Shown here piece after piece: positions 35,414-44,037 of a DNA stretch of 64,000 nt. How positions within the stretch are numbered: the stretch's first letter is position 1; each line of letters starts with the position of its first letter. The stretch spans positions 340,384-404,383 of the forward strand of contig NZ_JAHXPT010000002.1 in assembly GCF_019431045.1 (NCBI RefSeq). Direction: 5' to 3'. The notes under the pieces are model-generated. The model was not told where the DNA came from. It saw only the letters and a program-made list of their open reading frames with translations, and searched no databases. This DNA comes from Clostridium weizhouense (GTDB lineage: Bacteria; Bacillota; Clostridia; Clostridiales; Clostridiaceae). The position numbers were made by a program, and so were the translations under genes.

Positions 35414-35470
35414 TAAAAAGAATCAATCTCTGATAAATTGTATATTTTCAGAGATCGATTCTTTTTTTGG
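35414..35470. terminator. bidirectional terminator
   Basis: Arms AAAAAGAATCAATCTCTGA and TCAGAGATCGATTCTTTTT pair with one mismatch. T runs on both strands, between the convergent secreted-protein and decarboxylase genes. Confidence 0.85.
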
Positions 35471-35485
35471 GAAACTTTATATTAA

Positions 35486-36904
35486 TTATAAATCAACAAC
35501 TTCTATTGCGTTATTTTCTACCCCTATAATACTTTTTTTATTTAAAATATAGTCTTTTATTATATTAATAGCATCATTGCTTATTACTTCTCCTGGACAA
35601 ACTAATGGTATTCCTGGTGGATAAGGTATTATCATATTTTTAGATATTCTACCTTCACTCTCTTCAATCCTACAGTGTATTCCTTTTCTTTTAAAAACTT
35701 CGTATGGTTCTAATTTTTTATCTGGAACAAAACTATAATATTTAGCATTAAGTCTACTATAATTTTCTAATATAGCTAAGTCTAATTTTTCTATAACTTT
35801 ATAAATATATTCAAAATCACTTTCAGTGTTAAATGGGGATAATATTAAAACTATGCCTCTTGAAAAACTCATTTCTGATTGTATTTTATTTTTTCTTAAA
35901 TAATCTAAAAACTTATGACCACTATAACCATCTGGTAATAAAATAACATATCTAGTTATGTCTATATCATATTTTTCTTGTAATTTTTCTTTAGAAAGTA
36001 TCGTAACTTTATTTAAAGAATTAATACTATCTCTCCACTTTTCACATCTATCTATTAAAATTTCATAGTCTTCTCTCCCATACTTATCTAAATAATATCT
36101 GGCATAATCCAAAGATGCCATAATTAAATAAGAAGGTGATGTTGTCATAAATGACTTTAAATAAAATTCTATATTACTCTCATCCTTATTAACTAGTAAA
36201 TATGACCCTTGAGTTAATGAAGGCAATGTTTTATGCGCACTCAAAACAACATAATCCCCTAAAGAAAATATGTCTTTAGGTAATCTTTCACTCATACCAT
36301 AGTGAGCACCATGTGCAGCATCAATGATAATACTTAATCCTCTTTGTTTTAAATCTTTAATTATATCTTCTAAATCATAACTGATTCCAAAATAATTTGG
36401 ATAAGTTAAAATTATTCCTTTAGCATTATTACAATGTTCTAAAGCATTATATATATTTTCTCCATTAGGTGGACAAAATATATCTTTTTCAAAATCTATA
36501 ACTGGTTCAATATATGTAACCTTTAATTTTCTTAATATTAATCCATTATAAATAGACTTATGACAGTTTCTTTCTACTATCACTTCATCGCCTTCATCAA
36601 ATGCATCAAATATAGAAGCTAAATTTCCACCCGAACTTCCATTAACCATAAAGTAAGCCTTTTTTGAATTATAAGTTTTACTAAGAAGTTCTTGTGCTTC
36701 TTTAATTACTCCTTCTGGACAATGAAGATTATCTAAAGGGTCTACCTCCGTAATATCTATGTATCCTAATCTATCTGCAAACTTTCTTCCAATATCATCT
36801 CTTAAAAATCCTAATCCACATTTATTGCCTGGCATTGAAAGTAATAAATTATTTTCTTCATGATATTTTAAAAGTTCATTTAATAATGGTAATTTTTCAC
36901 TCAT
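35486..36904 (-). CDS. Orn/Lys/Arg decarboxylase-type PLP enzyme
   Basis: A 472-residue fold-type I PLP enzyme of the Gram-positive Orn/Lys/Arg decarboxylase group. It has an early PGNKCGLGF (about 26), NGSSGGNLASIFDAFDEGDE (about 85-104), the cofactor Asp in IIDAAHGAHYG (about 194) and the Schiff-base lysine in SAHKTLPSLTQGSYLL (about 222). The C-terminal IPYPPGIPLVCPGE (about 425) is the typical group-III-like ending. The ATG at 36904 is used because GGAGG lies 6 bases upstream; a GTG at 36916 is less likely. The substrate (arginine, lysine or ornithine) cannot be told apart. Monocistronic. Confidence 0.87.
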   Translation of the reverse strand: MSEKLPLLNELLKYHEENNLLLSMPGNKCGLGFLRDDIGRKFADRLGYIDITEVDPLDNLHCPEGVIKEAQELLSKTYNSKKAYFMVNGSSGGNLASIFDAFDEGDEVIVERNCHKSIYNGLILRKLKVTYIEPVIDFEKDIFCPPNGENIYNALEHCNNAKGIILTYPNYFGISYDLEDIIKDLKQRGLSIIIDAAHGAHYGMSERLPKDIFSLGDYVVLSAHKTLPSLTQGSYLLVNKDESNIEFYLKSFMTTSPSYLIMASLDYARYYLDKYGREDYEILIDRCEKWRDSINSLNKVTILSKEKLQEKYDIDITRYVILLPDGYSGHKFLDYLRKNKIQSEMSFSRGIVLILSPFNTESDFEYIYKVIEKLDLAILENYSRLNAKYYSFVPDKKLEPYEVFKRKGIHCRIEESEGRISKNMIIPYPPGIPLVCPGEVISNDAINIIKDYILNKKSIIGVENNAIEVVDL

Positions 36905-36930
36905 TTTTTCCTCCACAAACGATAATTCTG

Positions 36931-37031
36931 GCTATGTTTTAAGATAGTGTTAATAATTTAGTATAAATCTCATAAACAGAGGAATTTACTTTAAGAATTT
37001 TAAAACAACCCCTTGTTCAATTAAAACATAT
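36931..37031. repeat. degenerate family A repeat element (A3)
   Basis: The left end GCTATGTTTTAAGATAG and right end TTAAAACATA form short inverted ends, and TAATTTAGTATAA lies near the left end as in other family A members. It occupies the gap between the decarboxylase and M16 peptidase genes. Confidence 0.5.
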
Positions 37032-37047
37032 CCTACTTTAAAAATTA

Positions 37048-38265
37048 TCAATTATTCGTAATTATTTGTATTGATGGCTTTTTTAAAACCTTTATTCCTG
37101 TGTCAAATATAAAATCTTTATTTAATTTATCTAAGCCTTTTATTTGATTTAAATAAAGATTATAATCTCCAAACATAGTATCATACGTTGATAACTCTTT
37201 AGCTAAAATTATACTTTGTTCTTCTCTAAATAGTCTTTTTAATTTGTAACTCTTAATTAACATGTTAATTGTTTCTTGATTAATATCTTTTTTTACATCT
37301 TTTAAACTATTTATACATTCATCGATTAAAGATAAGGCCTTCTCTAAATTATCATTTGAAGTACTAAATGTAATTTTATATAACTTTATATATTTTTCAT
37401 GAGCAATTTTTGTAATAACATCATAAATAAGTCCATTTTTAGTCCTTAAAGTATCATATAATAATGAGTGTACTCCTTCTCCAAAATACTGATTAAATAT
37501 TCTTAATGCTTTATTTTCATTATCATTTAAAGTATCAATTGGATATATAATTTCTACCTTACAAGTTTTTAAGCCTTCTCTTACATTTATAAATGTATTT
37601 TCATATTTTTTTTCATATTTAGTATCTATCTTCTTATATCCTATATTATTCCATATACCAAAATATTTTGATACAATATCTCTGACTTCATCAAATTCAA
37701 GTGAAGATATTACAGCAATAGATGTATTTTTCGGGAAATAATGTTCTGCATAAAACTCTTTTATATCCTGTAAAGTTATGTTTTTAAGATCTTCTTTTAA
37801 TCCTATTATAGGATATTTAATTCTCCTTTCATTAAAAGTATTAAAAAAAAGTTTGTCTTCGCAATATTGTTCAACTTCTTCATCCCATTCATTAAGTTCT
37901 TCAATAATTACCTTCATTTCTTCTTTAAATCCATCTTCTATAAATTCAGTATTAGTGATTATATCTGAAAATATCTCTACGCCTTTCTCTAGTTCATCAC
38001 TTAGTAATGTTCCATAATAAATAACATAAGGATAGTTAGTCATTGCATTATGAAATCCAAATATATTACTTAATTCTTTATTTATTTCATTCTCATTTCT
38101 TTTTTTAGTATTCTTAAACACCATATGTTCTGTAGCATGAGCTATCCCTAAAATTTCCTCTTCTACTCCTGCCCCTGCCTCTAATGATATACATATAGAT
38201 GATAATTCTGATGTACTTTTTTTATATATTAACTTTAAATTATTTTCAAAAATATATTCTTTCAA
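37048..38265 (-). CDS. M16 family zinc peptidase
   Basis: A 405-residue cytosolic metallopeptidase of the pitrilysin/processing-peptidase type. The inverted zinc motif HATEHMVF (His43-x-x-Glu-His47) and the downstream Glu region EELNEWDEEVE (about 117-127) form the active site. The C-terminal half is the usual non-catalytic homologous domain. Proteins of this size usually work as dimers on short peptides. It is not paired with a second M16 gene here. No signal peptide; function beyond proteolysis is unknown. Confidence 0.87.
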   Translation of the reverse strand: MKEYIFENNLKLIYKKSTSELSSICISLEAGAGVEEEILGIAHATEHMVFKNTKKRNENEINKELSNIFGFHNAMTNYPYVIYYGTLLSDELEKGVEIFSDIITNTEFIEDGFKEEMKVIIEELNEWDEEVEQYCEDKLFFNTFNERRIKYPIIGLKEDLKNITLQDIKEFYAEHYFPKNTSIAVISSLEFDEVRDIVSKYFGIWNNIGYKKIDTKYEKKYENTFINVREGLKTCKVEIIYPIDTLNDNENKALRIFNQYFGEGVHSLLYDTLRTKNGLIYDVITKIAHEKYIKLYKITFSTSNDNLEKALSLIDECINSLKDVKKDINQETINMLIKSYKLKRLFREEQSIILAKELSTYDTMFGDYNLYLNQIKGLDKLNKDFIFDTGIKVLKKPSIQIITNN

Positions 38266-38343
38266 ATCTATTTCCCCTTACTTATTATAATAATTTATTA
38301 TATCATGATAAAATTAACATAGACCATTTAACATCTTAAATAG

Positions 38344-38375
38344 CAAAAAACAGAGTCAACTAGACTCTGTTTTTA
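38344..38375 (-). terminator. terminator of the DUF5105 lipoprotein gene
   Basis: On the minus strand AAAAACAGAGTC and GACTCTGTTTTTT pair around a 4-base loop, followed by GC; the T run is in the 3' arm. It lies just beyond the stop at 38389. Confidence 0.85.
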
Positions 38376-38388
38376 GGTAATTACATTA

Positions 38389-39045
38389 TTATTTTATTGA
38401 AAGTTCATCTATACTAATGAAAAATTCAACTATATTATCTGGTATATAAATTTTTGTTTCCTTATCCTTTTTTAATTTAAATGTCTTTTCAGCAGTATCA
38501 GTTGAAGGTGTTGATGAATTTAATCCTTCTATTAAATTCTTAACATATTGATCCGCCATCTTATTAAGTAATTCTTTTTCATCAGTTATACCTGAATTTT
38601 CATAAGCTGCAACTGCATCATCTGCTGCCTTTTCATCTATTTTTTCAAATTCTAAATATGTAGTTTTTATCTTAATTTCTGCTTCTCCGTCTTTTTCTGA
38701 AACTAATTCTATAGTTGGAGTTACTTTAGCTATTGCTGCTAATTGAGCTTTACAAATATTTTCTAATTTTTCATCTGATATTGATAAACCATATGATTTA
38801 AATTCACTTTCAATTTTTGACTTAAGTGCTTTCTCTTGTTGGTTAACAAAGCTTTGTAATTCTTCTTTCTTTAATTGAAGTTTCTCAGCTTTAGTAGTAT
38901 CTTGCTTAACATACAAATTAAATAACATTTCTGCACTTTCAACGGCTGTTAATCCCTTATCTCCACACCCTGTAAGCATAATTCCCCCTACAAGTAATAT
39001 GCTTAGTAGTAAAGTTAGTATTTTTTTGTTCTTTTTCATATGCAT
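38389..39045 (-). CDS. DUF5105-type lipoprotein
   Basis: A 218-residue exported lipoprotein. A signal peptide with lipobox IMLTGCG places the lipid anchor at about Cys27. The mature part begins GLTAVESAEMLFNLYVKQDT, a pattern seen in DUF5105 proteins, and continues as Lys/Glu-rich helices and a beta-rich end. It probably sits on the outer face of the membrane. Either of two close ATG codons (39045, 39039) may start it; GGGGA is best spaced for 39045. Monocistronic; function unknown. Confidence 0.78.
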   Translation of the reverse strand: MHMKKNKKILTLLLSILLVGGIMLTGCGDKGLTAVESAEMLFNLYVKQDTTKAEKLQLKKEELQSFVNQQEKALKSKIESEFKSYGLSISDEKLENICKAQLAAIAKVTPTIELVSEKDGEAEIKIKTTYLEFEKIDEKAADDAVAAYENSGITDEKELLNKMADQYVKNLIEGLNSSTPSTDTAEKTFKLKKDKETKIYIPDNIVEFFISIDELSIK

Positions 39046-39218
39046 TTAAAATCCCCTTTTTTATTTATTTTTATCTTTTTCACTATAATACTATATTTTT
39101 CTACAAATATCAAATATTGTTTTAATTTATATATTCTTTATTATATTGAATTTTTATAATTTATTGGTAAATTTTAAATATAATTAAAATTATTGTTTAA
39201 CTGTAATATCTTTTATTA

Positions 39219-40898
39219 TCAAACCCTAAATTTTTCCATTTCTTCTCTAAGAACATTAGAATATGATTGTAAATTTTCAACTTCATGATATAAATTTTCC
39301 ATAGCTAACAATTGTTCTTTTGATATACTACTTATTTCTTCTGTTGATGCTGTTGTTTCTTCTGATGCTGCTGATATAGTTTGAATAATATCTAAAATTT
39401 TATCCTTATTTGATATCATGATCTTATTGTGATTTACTATTTTGTTTATTATTTCAGTTAAATTTATAAGTTCCTCTGAAAGCTTATTAAAAATAACTTC
39501 TGTATCCATTACAGCTTTATTGTTTTCATTAACAATTAAAATATTTTCTTCCATTGAAATAACTGCACTATTAGATTTCTCTTGTATTGAACCAATCTTA
39601 TTACTTATCTCATTAGTAAATTGACTTGTTTGTTCTGCTAATTTTTTAACTTCTTCAGCAACAACCGTAAAACCTCTGCCGCTTTCCCCTGCTCTTGCTG
39701 CTTCAATAGATGCATTCAAAGCTAATAAATTAGTTTGATTTGCAATTTCCTTAATTGTATCAACAATACTACTAATCTCATTAGAATTACCATCAACTTC
39801 AATGACTATTTGTTTAATAGTATCTGATATTTTTTTATTTCTCTCAGAACAATTAGATAGATTATTTACAACATCAATTCCATTATCACTCAATTTTTTT
39901 GTGTAGTTAATTTTTTCAAACATACTAATAGTATCACTAGATATATTATCTATTTGTTTACTTAAATCATTAGTTTGATCAACTTGATCTTGTATATCTT
40001 CTGATTGAATTTGTGAACTTGAAGCAATTTCAGATATTGCTTGAGATATTCCAACTAATGAATTCACACTTTCATCAGTCGTCTTAACTAAATTAGAAGA
40101 AAATTCATTAATTTCATTTGTACTACCTTTTATAGATGTAGCCATCTCTCTTAATACTGTTCTCATATTAAGTAATGATTTTGAAATCGCACCTATCTCA
40201 TCCTTTTTATTTGAAAATTCATTTAAAGTTTTATTTTCACTTAAATCAAGTTTACTTGTTTGATCTATAATCTCCATTAATAACTTTATAGGATTTAATT
40301 CCTTATTTAATACTAAAATTAAAACGCTTCCTATTACTATTAACGTAATTACCATCAACATAACTTGGTACTTTAAAAAATTATTAATAACAATATCTAC
40401 ACCACTTATGGGTATCCCAATATCTAATGATCCATATAAAACACCATTATGATTAATTGGGATCATAATATCATAAGTCCATGTCTTTTGAACATCCGCA
40501 TAAAACTTTGATGTCATAGTTTTAGCATTTTTTACTGCATCAATTGTATAACTATCATCATAAACTTTACCTAATTTTTCTTTATCACTATGAGCTATAG
40601 CTTTACAATTTTTATCTATAATTACTGCATAAGCAATATTTTCTTTTTCAGATTGTTTATCAACTAAGTTTTGTAATTGTTCAATAGCATTATCATCTGA
40701 ATTGATTATATATTCTACTAAATTCTTAGCTTGATTTGCAGTATCTATAGATTTGTTCAAAATAAGGTCAGTCATATTTTTCTTTATATTAATACTAATT
40801 AATATTGTAGTTAATGAAAGAATAACTACTAGCGATAAAGTAATAATTGCAACAAGTCTATTTTTAATTGACAAATTAGTAACCTTTTTTGATTTCAT
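39219..40898 (-). CDS. methyl-accepting chemotaxis protein
   Basis: A 559-residue membrane chemoreceptor. TM1 (about 15-35) is followed by an extracellular sensor of about 150 residues with a Cache-like pattern ([21 protein letters not shown] near 95, split as [10 protein letters not shown] and [11 protein letters not shown]). TM2 (about 183-203), a HAMP region (about 205-255) and a long coiled-coil signalling domain follow. Its hairpin tip reads [20 protein letters not shown] (about 385-404), which contacts CheA/CheW. The ligand is unknown. No che genes are nearby, so it feeds a chemotaxis system encoded elsewhere. Confidence 0.92.
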   Translation of the reverse strand: MKSKKVTNLSIKNRLVAIITLSLVVILSLTTILISINIKKNMTDLILNKSIDTANQAKNLVEYIINSDDNAIEQLQNLVDKQSEKENIAYAVIIDKNCKAIAHSDKEKLGKVYDDSYTIDAVKNAKTMTSKFYADVQKTWTYDIMIPINHNGVLYGSLDIGIPISGVDIVINNFLKYQVMLMVITLIVIGSVLILVLNKELNPIKLLMEIIDQTSKLDLSENKTLNEFSNKKDEIGAISKSLLNMRTVLREMATSIKGSTNEINEFSSNLVKTTDESVNSLVGISQAISEIASSSQIQSEDIQDQVDQTNDLSKQIDNISSDTISMFEKINYTKKLSDNGIDVVNNLSNCSERNKKISDTIKQIVIEVDGNSNEISSIVDTIKEIANQTNLLALNASIEAARAGESGRGFTVVAEEVKKLAEQTSQFTNEISNKIGSIQEKSNSAVISMEENILIVNENNKAVMDTEVIFNKLSEELINLTEIINKIVNHNKIMISNKDKILDIIQTISAASEETTASTEEISSISKEQLLAMENLYHEVENLQSYSNVLREEMEKFRV

Positions 40899-41168
40899 AT
40901 AACTTTCTCCTTAATAAATAATACTATTATAATTATCGAGTAAAATTTACATACTTTACATATTTTTATGTATTTTTTAATGTATTTTCATATAAAGTCT
41001 TCTTTCAACTAATAAATTATAATTTTACTTTTAATATATCTGTTCTAATTAACTTAATACATGTATATTTCGTTATATGATTTTTATAGAAAATTATATT
41101 TTTGATTAATAATATTTAATTAGAGGCATATATATTATAAATTTTTCAAACATTGAGTACTTTTATAA
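40899..41168. other. intergenic region, no gene seen
   Basis: A/T-rich stretch of about 270 bases between the SCIFF maturase terminator and the chemoreceptor start. It holds the chemoreceptor promoter; no repeat or frame is recognised. Confidence 0.5.
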
Positions 41169-41169
41169 A

Positions 41170-41201
41170 CAAAAAACAGAGTCCAACAACTCTGTTTTTT
41201 C
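41170..41201 (-). terminator. terminator of scfB
   Basis: On the minus strand AAAAAACAGAGT and ACTCTGTTTTTT pair around a short loop (GTTGG), 30 bases past the stop of scfB. Confidence 0.85.
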
Positions 41202-41230
41202 ATTTCTATTAGATATAATATCTTTTTTGT

Positions 41231-42586
41231 TTATTCTGCTTTAAGTGCAATTGCACATTCAATTCTCTTCTTTTGCATTTTACAACCTATTTCATAAGGT
41301 ATTTTCATATCACCATTAAAGTTAAAGTTATTTGCTTGGCATCCACCACTACAATAGAACTTAGCCCAACACTCTTTACATTTTGGTTTATTATATATAT
41401 GTGCTTTTTTAAATTCTTTTCCTAATTCAGCATCATAAGTATCATCATAAATAGTTCCTAATTTAAATTCTTCTCTTCCTACAAATTGGTGACATGGATA
41501 AACCTCTCCTTGTGGAGTTATTGCTACATATTCAAATCCAGCACCACATCCTGATATTCTCTTGTAAACGCAAGGTCCACCTTGAAGATCTATATTAAAG
41601 TGATAGAAATTAAATTCATCTTTTCCTTCTCTTTTTCTCTTTGCCATATCTTCATATAGCTTGTCATAGTTTTCAAAAATAGTATCTAAATCTTCTTCTC
41701 TTAAAGAAAGTGAATGCTCATCCGGAAGTACAACAGGTTCTATTGAAATTTCATCAAAACCTTCATTTACCATTGCCATAACATCTTGATAAAAATCTGT
41801 GTTATCTCTAGTAAATGTTCCTCTAACGTAAAAAGTCTTCCCCTTAGTTCTTCTTTTGATCATTTCTTTTATATTAGGAATAATGTCATCATATGATCCA
41901 CTTCCATCAGGTTTAATTCTAACATTATCATTAACAGATTTTCTTCCATCTAATGATAGAATTATATTACCCATCTCTTTATCCATAAAATCCATCATTT
42001 CTGGATTTAAAAGAGTAGCATTAGTTGTCATTGTAAATCTTATGTTCTTATTCCACTTCTTTTCATTTTCTCTTGCATATTTAATTATTTCTTTTATAGT
42101 ATCCATAATAAGAGTTGGCTCTCCACCAAATAAATCTATCTCTATATTTTTTCTTGGACCACTTCTTTTAACTACATAATCAATTGCTTTTTTAGCAACA
42201 TCAATTGTCATTACACCCTTATGTCCATGATATTCACCTTCATCTGCAAAACAATACTTGCATCTTAAGTTACATCCATGAATTATATTTAAACATACAG
42301 CTTTTATATAATCTCTATCATCCATAGAACTATGTGCTATTTCTTCATATTGATCCTTAGAATAAAGTATCTCATCATCTATAAGTTCAAGTATTTCATC
42401 GTATGCTTCTGAAATAACCTTTTTTTCATATTTATTACTTAACGTTTCAATAAGTTCTTCTTTAGATTTTAATCTATCATCATCAACTAAGTCATATACC
42501 AATTCATCAACCACATGTACTGCACCTGTATTTACGTCTAAAACAAAAAAGTTCTCACCTTGTTTAAATTTGTGTATTAAAGACAC
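41231..42586 (-). CDS. scfB: SCIFF maturase, radical SAM/SPASM thioether-forming enzyme
   Basis: A 451-residue radical SAM peptide-modifying enzyme. The N-terminal 90 residues form a RiPP-recognition-like domain (LIHKFKQGENFFVLDVNTGA, about 3-22). The radical SAM cluster motif is CNLRCKYCF (about 106-114). The C-terminal SPASM domain has the Cys series GCGAGF, YPCHQF and CKECWAKFYCSGGC (about 345-425) for auxiliary [4Fe-4S] clusters. It introduces Cys-to-Thr thioether crosslinks in the SCIFF precursor, whose gene (43297-43434) is upstream on the same strand. Unusually, about 700 bases of repeat elements lie between the two. Confidence 0.95.
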   Translation of the reverse strand: MSLIHKFKQGENFFVLDVNTGAVHVVDELVYDLVDDDRLKSKEELIETLSNKYEKKVISEAYDEILELIDDEILYSKDQYEEIAHSSMDDRDYIKAVCLNIIHGCNLRCKYCFADEGEYHGHKGVMTIDVAKKAIDYVVKRSGPRKNIEIDLFGGEPTLIMDTIKEIIKYARENEKKWNKNIRFTMTTNATLLNPEMMDFMDKEMGNIILSLDGRKSVNDNVRIKPDGSGSYDDIIPNIKEMIKRRTKGKTFYVRGTFTRDNTDFYQDVMAMVNEGFDEISIEPVVLPDEHSLSLREEDLDTIFENYDKLYEDMAKRKREGKDEFNFYHFNIDLQGGPCVYKRISGCGAGFEYVAITPQGEVYPCHQFVGREEFKLGTIYDDTYDAELGKEFKKAHIYNKPKCKECWAKFYCSGGCQANNFNFNGDMKIPYEIGCKMQKKRIECAIALKAE

Positions 42587-42635
42587 TCTCTTTTCCTCCT
42601 AAAATACATAAGTTCCAATAAAATTTGTTCATTAT

Positions 42636-42850
42636 ATTATGTTTTAAATGAATGTTGATATTGTAGTATAAAGCTCATGGACAGAATTGAAATAGGAAAC
42701 TCTACTCATATACATTCGTGGAGTAAGTTTGAAGAACCAAATACAAAATTTAGATTCTCACTTTTGACTTTTACTTAATAGTTCTAAAAAACAAATTCCA
42801 ATGCCAGTTCAGGCTTATACTAGAATATCAACACGGTTTTAAAACATAGT
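42636..42850. repeat. family A repeat element, long form (A4)
   Basis: The left end TATGTTTTAAATGAATG plus TTGATATTGTAGTATAA and the right end CTTATACTAGAATATCAA plus GTTTTAAAACATAG are imperfect inverted repeats about 215 bases apart. The right half (TTAATAGTTCTAAAAA, CAAATTCCAATG) is shared with A5 at 43791. No open frame is present. Confidence 0.75.
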
Positions 42851-42976
42851 AATTTATTAATATAATTCTTATATTATTTATAAATCTATAATAGTTAGGA
42901 ACTTATATAGAATTTTTTTGATATATATTATTCTAAATACATACTGTTAATTAAAAATATAATTCTCTATATAAAT

Positions 42977-43041
42977 TAGAGACATGAAATAAAATAATAG
43001 CCCAAAGAGGCATTATATATTTTGTATCAAGCAATGTTCCT
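42977..43041. repeat. degenerate short family B element (B2)
   Basis: Shares the layout of B1 at 8707 (TTAGAGACATGAAATAAAAT, then AATAG, CAAAGAGGCATTATATAT, ending TTCCTTAAATAAA), but the ends are decayed. Confidence 0.5.
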
Positions 43042-43133
43042 TAAATAAAAAATTATAACTATATTAACTTAATTAGAATATATACTATAGTAAAAAAGTT
43101 AGCAGCAACTATTTAGTTACTGCTATTAAGGTA

Positions 43134-43293
43134 AGGCATATTCAAAAAAATAATAAGTCACTCTTTTGGTCTATTTTGTGTCATACTTCGTCAGCGAAAC
43201 CTCGCAATAGCTGGACTATTTCAAGGCTTCACTTCCTTGTCTGACGCAAAATATCCTCAAAATCTTTGACTTATTATTTTCTTTCATATGCCT
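43134..43293. repeat. family B repeat element, long form (B3)
   Basis: A 160-base element with terminal inverted repeats (left AGGCATATTCAAAAAAATAA, right-complement AGGCATATGAAAGAAAATAA). Nearly identical, about 90% by eye, to B5 at 51484. Internal segments TATTTTGTGTCA and TCTGACGCAAAATA also pair, so the whole unit can fold as one long hairpin. It ends 3 bases before the SCIFF stop codon. Confidence 0.85.
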
Positions 43294-43296
43294 AAA

Positions 43297-43434
43297 TTAG
43301 TTTTCGCACTCTAAGTTTGCAACTGTGCAAGATGTTTTACATGCTGATTGGCATGAGTTTGCACATTCTTTGCATCCTGGTTTACATAAACTATTTTTTA
43401 TGTTTGTTTTGTTAATTGTTTTTATGTGTTTCAT
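43297..43434 (-). CDS. scfA: SCIFF precursor peptide (six-cysteines-in-forty-five-residues RiPP)
   Basis: A 45-residue peptide starting MKHIKTINK. The Cys-rich core carries C17, C21, C24, C28, C32, C36 and C43 (CKPGCKECANSC and QSACKTSCTVANLEC), so seven Cys are present, with Thr34 and Thr37 as crosslink acceptors in the usual SCTV region. This is the highly conserved clostridial SCIFF peptide that the radical SAM enzyme ScfB modifies with thioether bonds. GGAGGAG lies 7-9 bases before the ATG. The final role of the peptide is unknown. The gene is too short for ordinary ORF cut-offs. Confidence 0.95.
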   Translation of the reverse strand: MKHIKTINKTNIKNSLCKPGCKECANSCQSACKTSCTVANLECEN

Positions 43435-43470
43435 TATAAAAACTCCTCCATATTAAAAATATACGGTGTA

Positions 43471-43480
43471 ATTATACCAT
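43471..43480 (-). promoter_or_regulatory. extended -10 promoter of the SCIFF gene
   Basis: On the minus strand TGGTATAAT is a TGn-extended -10 box with perfect TATAAT, about 37 bases before the SCIFF start codon. No good -35 hexamer is visible at 17 bases, as expected for extended -10 promoters. Confidence 0.55.
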
Positions 43481-43536
43481 AATACGCTCAGGTATTAAAG
43501 AACAAGCTTACCACATTTTTAATTTATACTCAAATT

Positions 43537-43697
43537 AGGCACATGAAAATAAATAACAAGTCCAAAGTTGCAATGGATATTTTTCATCAGGCAAGGAAAT
43601 GAATTGACCTAATAGTGTGCCTATTATGTCAATTTGACGACGCAGCATGATGGAAAATAGGCTGGCAAATGGGATTGTTATTTTTTTGATTGTGCCT
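43537..43697. repeat. family B repeat element, long form, inverted (B4)
   Basis: A 161-base element with ends AGGCACATGAAAATAAATAA and the complement AGGCACAATCAAAAAAATAA. Its centre (CATCAGGCAAGGAAATGAATTG) resembles the centre of B3/B5 read on the opposite strand, so it is inserted in the reverse orientation. Confidence 0.75.
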
Positions 43698-43790
43698 TAT
43701 AGCAATATTATTCTTTGTAAACAGTATCACGATATTAATTAATAAAGTATTTTAACTAAAATTTGTAACTTTATCATAATACTATGTTTT

Positions 43791-43961
43791 AACCGAATAT
43801 TAATCTTGTAGTATAATTCTATACATTAGTCCAGTAGATTCATATTGCCAAATAGAAAATTTTTACATTTATTTTTAATTTTCACTTAATAGTTCTAAAA
43901 AGCAAATTCCAATGTTAGTTCAACCTTATACTACAATATTAATGCTATTTTAAAACATAGT
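43791..43961. repeat. family A repeat element, long form (A5)
   Basis: Clear terminal inverted repeats: ACTATGTTTTAACCGAATAT plus TAATCTTGTAGTATAA on the left. The complement of the right end reads ACTATGTTTTAAAATAGCAT plus TAATATTGTAGTATAA. Total 171 bases; the centre is shared with A4. Confidence 0.8.
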
Positions 43962-43973
43962 AAATCAATAAAT

Positions 43974-44011
43974 GACTCTCTCAAATACTTAATATGTTTT
44001 TGAGAGAGCCA
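43974..44011 (-). terminator. probable terminator of htpG
   Basis: On the minus strand GGCTCTCTCAAA and TTTGAGAGAGTC pair around an A/T loop, 28 bases after the htpG stop. The T run is within the stem region. Confidence 0.65.
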
Positions 44012-44037
44012 CTTGATTATTAGATGTATCTATTATT

